From NCBI RefSeq assembly GCF_041956535.1, contig NW_027192221.1, positions 203,969 through 258,166 on the forward strand: DNA of 54,198 bases. The letters are read 5' to 3'. This stretch comes from Calcarisporiella thermophila CBS 279.70. Taxonomy: Eukaryota > Calcarisporiellomycota. This document shows, in pieces, positions 47,392 to 54,198 of this stretch. How positions within the stretch are numbered: the first letter of the stretch is position 1; every line of letters starts with the position of its first letter. The translations under genes were made by a program, and so were the position numbers. The notes beneath the pieces were generated by a model. That model ran no database searches and was not told the DNA's origin. It saw only the letters and a list, made by a program, of their open reading frames with translations.

Positions 47392-49622
47392 TTAATCCGC
47401 CAGAATTATAGTTTTGTAGTCAGTAAAGAAGTTAATTGCGTGCTCACCACCCTCGCGACCACGGCTATTTTGATAGTCGAATATGTCAACATCATAATCT
47501 ACATGGTCACTTGAAAATATACTTACCCAGAGGCTTTAACTCCACCAAAAGGCATGCTCATATCACGAATCATCCAAGTATTAATCCATACATTACCCAC
47601 CTGCAATTTTTCTGCAACTCGACGGGCACGTTGTCCATCACGGCTCCACACAGATGCAGAGAGGCCATATTTACACCCATTGGCAAGTGCGATTGCTTCT
47701 TCTTCGGTTTTGAATGGATACACGGTGACAACCTATATTGAATTCATGAAATTTTTAAAATTAATAGTGCTATACTAATTTTGTTTATATTCATGAATAA
47801 CTCACCGGTCCAAAGATCTCTTCTTGCATCACTCGACTCTCTGGCTTCAATCTATTCAAATCAAAATAAGAAACAAAAGTTAGTTGATACAAAGAAAAAC
47901 GGTAATATCTAATAGGCAAGTACCCGGTGATAACAGTTGGTTCAATAAAGTAGCCATTTTCAAACTCACTGCCTTTCAGATGAGAAGGAGCTTGGCCACC
48001 GCACTCGATTTTACCACCATCATTGCGAGCAATGTCAATATAGCTCATGATTTTCTCAAAATGCTGCTTACTAACGACGGGTCCCATGAAAGAGTCCTTG
48101 TCCCTAGGATCGCCAACTTTAAGAGCCCGCGCTTCGTTTACAAAACGGCTCAAGAACTTATCATAGATGCTCTCTTGTACAAAAACACGCGAACCGCATA
48201 GACAGATTTCCCCCTGGTTGAGGAAAGCAGCATGAATAGATTTGGGAACACATGCATCCAAATCAGCATCTTCGAAAATAATATTGGCATTTTTGCCACC
48301 TGTAGACAATGATGTTAGTGGTTTTATAGGAAAGATAATTACCAAGAGTGTGATTTAAATTAATTACCCAGCTCTAGAGTTAATTTCTTAAGATGTCGGC
48401 CAGCAAGTTCACTAATCTTTTCGCCAGCAACTGACCCTCCTGTAAAGGAGACCAAGGGTACTTTGGGATGTTCAACAAGAGCAGCACCTGCTTGAGGACC
48501 TGAGAGAACACGCATTATATTCAATATTTATATTGACATATTTAAAAAATTAGCGAAAAAACTTACCTGTGCCAAACACCATGTTGCAAACGCCATCGGG
48601 GAGTCCGGCATCTTTCATGACACTGCAAAGCACTAGAAGTCGCGGAAATAAAAGAGATAATTATATACTTGCTGTCGCAATAATGATGAAATAAATCCAA
48701 GATTACATACTATTGGCTGTAACGCTTGTGAACTCACTGGGTTTACATACACAAGTACAGCCAGCTATTGCAAAATCCTTGGTTAGTAAGGGAAAAATAT
48801 TCACACAACTTCGAATTGAGAGCGAATCAAATGAATTAATGAGGAAATTTATATGCATCAGAAACTGTGCAACTTACATGCAAGACAAGGTGCAATTTTC
48901 CACACAAGTAAATAGAGCGGGCTGCATATATTGAATGTTAAATAAAATTAATGGGTAGAATGTGAGCGAGATGGATAATTATAAGGGCACTTACAGGTTC
49001 CATGGGCTAATCAACCCTGCGACGCCAGTCGGAGTGCGCTGAGTGTAGCTTAAGGCAATTCCATCCGTTACATTTACTTTTTCTTGAAGATGGAGAATCA
49101 AAGTTCCGAAGTAACGGAACATTAGAACAGCACGAGGAACATCAGCATGAGCAGCCAGCTGTAAAGGTTTCCCTTGATCTTTTGATTCAGCACTAGCAAA
49201 CTCCTCAATACGACTCTCAAGAAGGTCGGCTATTCTCAATAGTATTTCCGAACGTTTATCGCGGGGAAGCTTTGACCAAGCTGGAAAAGCGCGCTCAGCT
49301 GCTTCAACCGCCGCATTAACATCCTCTTTTGTGGAGTCTGCTACCTTGATATATGGCTAATGTTTGAACAAGTTAGAGGGGTAAGTTATTTAATAGTTAT
49401 TTTTTTTTCACTCCAGGTAAACAAATACAAGAGTATTTTGCGAGAAGTGTTTAAAGCACAACATAGGTAGATTGAATAGCAGCAAGTACATTTATAATAA
49501 TTTATATCAAGTTAATTCTAACTCACCTTCCCAGTAGAAGGATCAAAGCTGTCAAGATATTTTTCGTTCAGGGGTGCAACATACTTTCCGTTAATGAAGT
49601 TGTTTATGAGAGAGACTGTCAT
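47392..49622 (-). CDS. Aldehyde dehydrogenase, ALDH8A1-like (2-aminomuconate semialdehyde dehydrogenase type)
   Basis: Ten exons on the - strand: 49622-49527, 49356-48995, 48921-48878, 48764-48711, 48632-48567, 48499-48368, 48299-47924, 47851-47806, 47732-47527, 47464-47392; 484 aa, the normal ALDH length. It oxidises an aldehyde to the acid with NAD. Family motifs: SYDP-like FDPSTGKPYIKV, GVAGLISPWNLPLYLLVWKI, VCKPSEFTSVTANMLC, NMVFGTGPQAGAALV, VSFTGG, LTLELGGKNANIIFEDADLD, then NQGEICLCGSRVFVQ with the catalytic Cys, EEIFGPV and MPFGGVKASGRGREGG. NQGEICLC with SRxFVQ and WNLPLYLLTWKIAP-type wording is closest, in my memory, to animal ALDH8A1, an enzyme of the kynurenine branch that oxidises 2-aminomuconate semialdehyde. 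No targeting peptide, so probably cytosolic. Substrate assignment is inference. Confidence 0.9.
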
Positions 49623-50718
49623 ATTTAACAAGCAATGAAAGAAGAAATTATATTAACGAGAAAAATTTACGATGGCCTTTCTTTGCCTCTCGCAATTCTA
49701 TTATATATCTGGATTTAGAGTTCCGCATTTTTTTTTCTCCTATTTGTTTTAGTTGCTGCAAAGTCAAACATGTAACACAACTTGCATTTACATCAGCCAA
49801 GACAAAGTATCTCCTCATGCGAGAATATTTTGGCACAAGGGGCCCCATAATTTGTGAACATCTTCCATTTCAATACTTTGCAATATGCGTGATAGAAAGT
49901 TTCGAAATTTTCAATGCAACTAGTTTGATTGTTTTATATCATATTAAATTAATGTTATAAACTTTAACAAGTTTATTTGTTGTTGATTGAATATATTACT
50001 TCTTCGAGTTGGCATTTGTAACTCTGTTCTTCATTCCCATACACTGAACTAAATCTTTAAACTCAACTGAGTTTTACCAATAATTTCAGGCTAATCTTTG
50101 ATTCCGTGAGGCTAGCTCGGTAGAGTGCACACGGACCAATTCTCGTAAACCAGTATTTCGTTTTGCATAGCTCTCAGATATAATTTGAATGTGTACAGGG
50201 ACTCTACTAAAATGTGGATACATATCTAAAAGACTACAATTTGTTTGAGTCAAGTAAATCATGTTTTACTATTTCTGCTTTAGTTTCATTAGAGGCGTGA
50301 GAAATTGTACGGCTTGAAGAGAGACTAGAAAATTGGTGAGTTTAGGGTAGAAATTCACGAAAATAAGTTAGAATGCGTAACATTGAAAGCCAAATAACAC
50401 AATAATAACTACTACAAATATTATTAGTAACAATTTAACTTTACTTGGAATAAATCTATTTAAATTTATAATATTTTTCACATCTGTTACACTAACCTAA
50501 CTTTCTAAACAATAGTGTAGAAACAAGCTTCTTATTGTATTCGTTGGTGTAACCCACTAGATTATCCACAATCTCAGCCACCAAACATTCGTTTCTCGGT
50601 CATATCTTGCACATTTGTTGTTTCTGATTCTCTTTTCTTTCACACCCGTCCTATCTTTTCCCGTTTCAACATCTTTACTTCTTTAGTCTCCTCTGACCGG
50701 TTCAAATTCCTGTCAAAA
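49623..50718. other. Divergent intergenic region, ALDH / 7TM gene
   Basis: About 1.1 kb of AT-rich DNA between two divergent genes. The 70 bases before ATG 50719 are pyrimidine-rich, as in many fungal leaders, and the start context is TCAAAAATGCC. A 66-codon - strand frame at 49648-49848 has no support. Confidence 0.4.
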
Positions 50719-51570
50719 ATGCCCGAGTTTGACCGTTTCTATCTTGGTATTCTCGCCTCGGTTGTTACATCATGTTTCATCAATATTCGCGTTATGCTTG
50801 CACGTCCAAAACTGTTCTCTACCAGAGCAGGAGTTGCTCATTTTCTCTCAAACATATTCGCATTAGCAGCAGGATTAAACTTAACCCTTAATGAATCATT
50901 ACAAAACGATGCTTGCACCTTAGAGCTCGGGTTTGGTTGTGCATTTGTTCACGCCTCAAAGTTGTTGAACCATCTCATTCTATTTTGGCGTTGCAACGCA
51001 GTCACCAACCACCATCCTTTTGTACGCTATGGTTTTTATATACTGGTGGCTTTCAAGATGGCCGCTGTCTCTTCACATTGTGCGTTAATGCAACCTTTCT
51101 ATGATGCTATTTCCAAACTCTGCCTTGACAAATTGGAGCCGATTTCTACTACTCTTACATTTGCACTTGATATGAGCGTAGATCTTTCTTTAACTACCTT
51201 ATTTATGGTAAAGATATATGACCAAGTTCGTGAGAATGGACGATATACCTATGGTCCGGCTGTTAGAATGAGGCGTCTTTTCCGTGAATACATATATGAA
51301 ACCGTTCCAATGCTAGTGATCTCCATGTGCTTGAACGGCATTATCATATCAAACGTACTGAAGGATTATACTCTAATTCTTATCTACACAGATCTCATTT
51401 TACAACTGCGACTTACTAATGATCTGATCGTTCTCAACCGCTTGGCAGATGACTCTAGCTCCAGTATTAATGGTTCCAGTTTTCATAAAGAACAGTCATC
51501 CCTTCCAAAAAGCAATTTTCACAGCAACCTCTCTGTTGAAGATTTTATTCGCGCTTCAACATCTTTATGA
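50719..51570 (+). CDS. Unrecognised probable seven-helix membrane protein
   Basis: Single exon, 283 aa, with a clean start context. I do not recognise a named family. Seven hydrophobic stretches are visible at about 8-28, 38-57, 71-93, 103-125, 145-167, 193-218 and 220-242, so the layout would be a short outside N-terminus, seven helices and a soluble C-tail. A hydrophilic loop between helices 5 and 6 is basic (VRENGRYTYG, RMRRLFREY), as in many receptors. The tail is Ser-rich (DDSSSSINGSS) and could be phosphorylated. Cysteines near the outside ends (DACTLELGFGC; SHC; LCLD) could pair. It could be an orphan GPCR-like protein or an unrelated multi-span protein; I cannot choose from sequence alone. 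Lack of introns is unusual in this neighbourhood. Confidence 0.75.
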   Translation: MPEFDRFYLGILASVVTSCFINIRVMLARPKLFSTRAGVAHFLSNIFALAAGLNLTLNESLQNDACTLELGFGCAFVHASKLLNHLILFWRCNAVTNHHPFVRYGFYILVAFKMAAVSSHCALMQPFYDAISKLCLDKLEPISTTLTFALDMSVDLSLTTLFMVKIYDQVRENGRYTYGPAVRMRRLFREYIYETVPMLVISMCLNGIIISNVLKDYTLILIYTDLILQLRLTNDLIVLNRLADDSSSSINGSSFHKEQSSLPKSNFHSNLSVEDFIRASTSL

Positions 51571-52922
51571 GCTTTATATTGTTATAATAATGTTGTAGAC
51601 TTCTTCATATGCTCCAACTTTTTTATTAATGATTGTAGTATAATATAATGATTCGATCCTTTATTAGTTTTCATACATAAGTTTTTACAAATAATCTTCT
51701 CTCTTGCTCTTCTAGTAGATTATATTCTAGTCTTCAAGTAATTAATTCTATCCTCAATAAACTAGAGATAAAGTTTAATGTATTGTAGGTGCTCAAAACA
51801 TAAGTTATTATACACGGTTTAATTAAACTGTAAATATTCCCGACTTTTAGGTACTTTTAACTAAAATATTACCACTTCTTTCATTATCAAATACTAAAAT
51901 GATTTAATATTCGAATATAAATCAGCGATCTTCCTGCCAAATCTACATTACATATTTTTAAGCTCATAACTATTGTAAAATTTTTAGGACTCATTGATGT
52001 GGCTGTCTGAAATGACCTCAATCGCTAGCTATTGTCAGGATATATTAATGCTTTTTCTCATAATGAATATTAAATTTCTCTAGTTTCAAGGAATTAGCCA
52101 TGATAAATGAGAAATAATCACAAGCAATTGTGGGAATATAGGAATTTTTATATAAATTTAGATTTAATAAATATGGTAATGGGCTTATTATACCTTGCCA
52201 ACGAAATACATTGCAGAAGAGTTCTATTGCCTCCAGAAATTTTTGCGAATAATTAGGATATGTAAGCTTATCCTTCAAGATTTCTAGAGTAACTTTTAAG
52301 ATTTAAGTTTTCAGTATATATTTCAACTCAGTAAATAGAGTGAGACTTTTTAATACTGTGGCTTGAATATAATTCAGCGTTCCCTTTCATTGGTTTGCCT
52401 TAAGACCCTATGTATATTCAATTCAAGATTGATATCCAGTTTACGTTCAGTGAACTATTTCTCGTCGAATAAAATCAGTCGGACATTGGAAAGTAGTGAG
52501 TCAAAGAGTGCTTAGGCTAACAATATTTTCGGAATTTCAACAAAAAGAAATAATCAAACTTAGAAATGCCACAAAAGCTAGCAAATTTATTCATACATAT
52601 TTATTTTCATGTGATTATTTTAATTAGAGCAAGTGATTTAAAAAATATTATAAATATTACCTGATAAAAAGTTTAGTTGTTAAGTATAATTCTTAAGAGA
52701 CATTGTATCCGATATTCTTCTAACGATGAATCGAAGGATATTAATCAATCTAGTACATTATTATAAAAAAAAAATAGAGAATGAAAGATAATGTATAGAG
52801 TCAAGAGAGTTATAGACTATTGAAATGATGTGTTTGGCCATAATGATAGAAAGAGTTGTCATAAAAATGCGAGTCAAACTTGTAAATAGTGTATATCTAA
52901 TAAACGTCAATGCAAATTCAAA
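51571..52922. other. Long AT-rich intergenic region
   Basis: About 1.35 kb of very AT-rich DNA between convergent genes. The only frame above 60 codons (52045-52278, -) has AT-driven composition and no family. No repeat or RNA gene recognised. Confidence 0.4.
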
Positions 52923-53452
52923 CTAAACTTGCTTAGCATTATCCTTTTTCTCGTTATCAGGAAGGGTAACGCAGGAGCATCTGTTTGAGCTCTTCCCATC
53001 ACTAATGCATTGTCCACCATTAACTCCATGGAAAATAAAGCAATGAATACCGCATCCGAAATCTCCAACAGCGCATGCAGCTAATTAGTATTTATGAAAA
53101 CTATTAACAACCACTGAACTAAAGATAAAAGGAAGTTTATGGAGTGGTATGAACATACTGTCAGCGCTTTCAGTAGCAGAGGGTCTGCAAATGCAGGTGT
53201 TATTTATGCAGCTACCAACATTCCGACCGTGGAAAAATGAGCAATGGAGCTTGCATCCATCATCTCCGCCGAGAGGACATACACCTGATATAAAAATATT
53301 TGGCAAAGTCTGAGAATCATGCTAATGCGAATCTAATTTTCTGTTGAGCTCACGGTAACATTCAACTTACGGTCATTTGAACCCGGTTGACCAGATGGCG
53401 CGGCTATAGCAACGCCAAGCATCAGGAAGGTAGCAAGGATAAAGGCGCGCAT
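52923..53452 (-). CDS. Secreted two-domain cysteine-stabilised alpha-beta (defensin-like) protein
   Basis: Three exons on the - strand: 53452-53371, 53284-53159, 53080-52923; 121 aa, 12 mature cysteines. Residues 1-18 are a textbook signal peptide (MRAFILATFLMLGVAIAA), followed by a Gly/Pro/Ser spacer. Exon 2 encodes domain 1 with Cys at 30, 38, 42, 53, 58 and 60 (C-x7-C-x3-C-x10-C-x4-C-x-C). Exon 3 encodes domain 2 with Cys at 72, 79, 83, 94, 104 and 106 (C-x6-C-x3-C-x10-C-x9-C-x-C). CxxxC plus a final CxC is the CSalpha-beta defensin signature, expected to form three disulfides (1-4, 2-5, 3-6). The domains are related (FHGRNVGSC versus FHGVNGGQC). Both introns are phase 1. The tail (NEKKDNAKQV) is charged. 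TATA box at 53526-53533. Probable antimicrobial or effector-type peptide; activity unproven. Confidence 0.85.
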
Positions 53453-53525
53453 GGTATTATTGTGATATTTCTTATAAAAGTGTTAAAAACTATGTAAAGA
53501 GTAAAAACGAAATATTTCTACAGCT

Positions 53526-53533
53526 TTTATATA
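53526..53533 (-). promoter_or_regulatory. TATA box of the defensin-like gene
   Basis: TATATAAA on the - strand, 74 bases before the ATG at 53452. Its presence fits an inducible gene, and it supports the choice of that ATG, the first one downstream. Confidence 0.6.
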
Positions 53534-54198
53534 GCTTTCACGCAAAAATGACGCGGATCCATAAAATACAACACCTGTATTTTGCGGAATTACTCTATAC
53601 TAATTACTTAAGCAGGAAAAATTCTCCTTGTCTGTTCACCGGGTAGTTAATATAACGAAAATTTTATTACCATACAAATACGCAATGATGTCGGAAATGC
53701 CACCATTGTCCTGGAGAATTATTCCTTGTTAAGCAACTAAAGAGAATATTTTTGACAAAATTTTATGAATTTTTAACTTCAGCTAATATTCCACTGTCAC
53801 AAAACCCTGAGACTATATTGAAATTGATTGATTGCGATACAAAGCTAATGATCTTAAACTTTTGCGTTTAAAAACTAAGTTTAAGAAATTGATTTCATGC
53901 ATATTAGGTTAGGTTTTAGTCGACAACTCAATCTTGGGAGATTGAAACAATGAAACATCAAACTCGGATTTGAGTAAAATTTTGTGAATAATAAATTAAC
54001 CAAGAAATTGTGTCACCACAAAGGGGTCCAAGCTCATAGATTACTGAATGGGAGTAATTTGAAGTAAATTGTAGGAGAAATCAAGTCTTTATATGTTGAC
54101 TATAAGTTAATTGATATATCCATATTCAAGTTGTGTTGCTTGAAACCTACTACATTCATAATAGTGTCTATAATACTTCTAAGGTTCGATCTAATATC
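53534..54198. other. AT-rich flank upstream of the defensin-like gene
   Basis: No coding signal that I can support up to the end of the window. Confidence 0.4.

Noticed and set aside
1-54198. CRISPR arrays, insertion sequences, transposons, rRNA genes
   Set aside because: None seen by eye: no regularly spaced repeats, no transposase or reverse-transcriptase motifs, no rRNA-like sequence. A repeat-masking run could still reveal degraded copies.

Overview
This window is nuclear DNA from a fungus. Nearly every gene is a conserved eukaryotic housekeeping gene split by many short introns of about 50-90 bases. The DNA is AT-rich, intergenic spaces in the core are short, and several products are typically fungal (a Boi-type SH3/SAM/PH protein, a Skn7-type DNA-binding domain, Rix1, Ada2). 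I cannot place the species. The high intron density points away from budding yeasts and is compatible with an early-diverging filamentous fungus.

Layout. 0-2.8 kb: two single-exon genes, an imine reductase-like NADPH enzyme and a small VOC/glyoxalase-fold protein. 3.5-19 kb: PGAP1/Bst1 (GPI inositol deacylase), Cdc16/APC6, a Boi-like polarity scaffold with an extra calponin-homology domain, an unrecognised Ser-rich protein, and Rix1. 19.6-34 kb: Ada2 and, divergently, a complete approximately 40-exon VPS13. 34.6-45.7 kb: an HSF/Skn7-type transcription factor, GABA transaminase and, divergently, a Ulp1 SUMO protease and an Ima1 inner-nuclear-membrane protein. 45.9-46.5 kb: two divergent tRNA-Ser(TGA) genes around a run of N. 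47.4-54.2 kb: a gene-poor tail with an ALDH8A1-like aldehyde dehydrogenase, an intronless probable seven-helix membrane protein, and a secreted protein made of two cysteine-stabilised alpha-beta (defensin-like) domains.

The genes do not form a pathway. Thematic overlaps (Ulp1 with Ima1 at the nuclear periphery, PGAP1 with VPS13 at the ER) are probably incidental. Three head-to-head pairs share short promoter regions: CDC16/BOI (376 bp), ADA2/VPS13 (173 bp) and GABA-T/ULP1 (192 bp).

Most interesting: the two-domain defensin-like protein at 52923-53452, in which each domain has its own exon; the assembly gap whose two edges carry the same 21 bases; the SH3-SAM-PH-CH architecture; a phase-proven GC-AG intron in CDC16; and a Skn7-type DNA-binding domain without a receiver domain. 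Exon boundaries were worked out by eye and checked for reading phase; none has transcript support.
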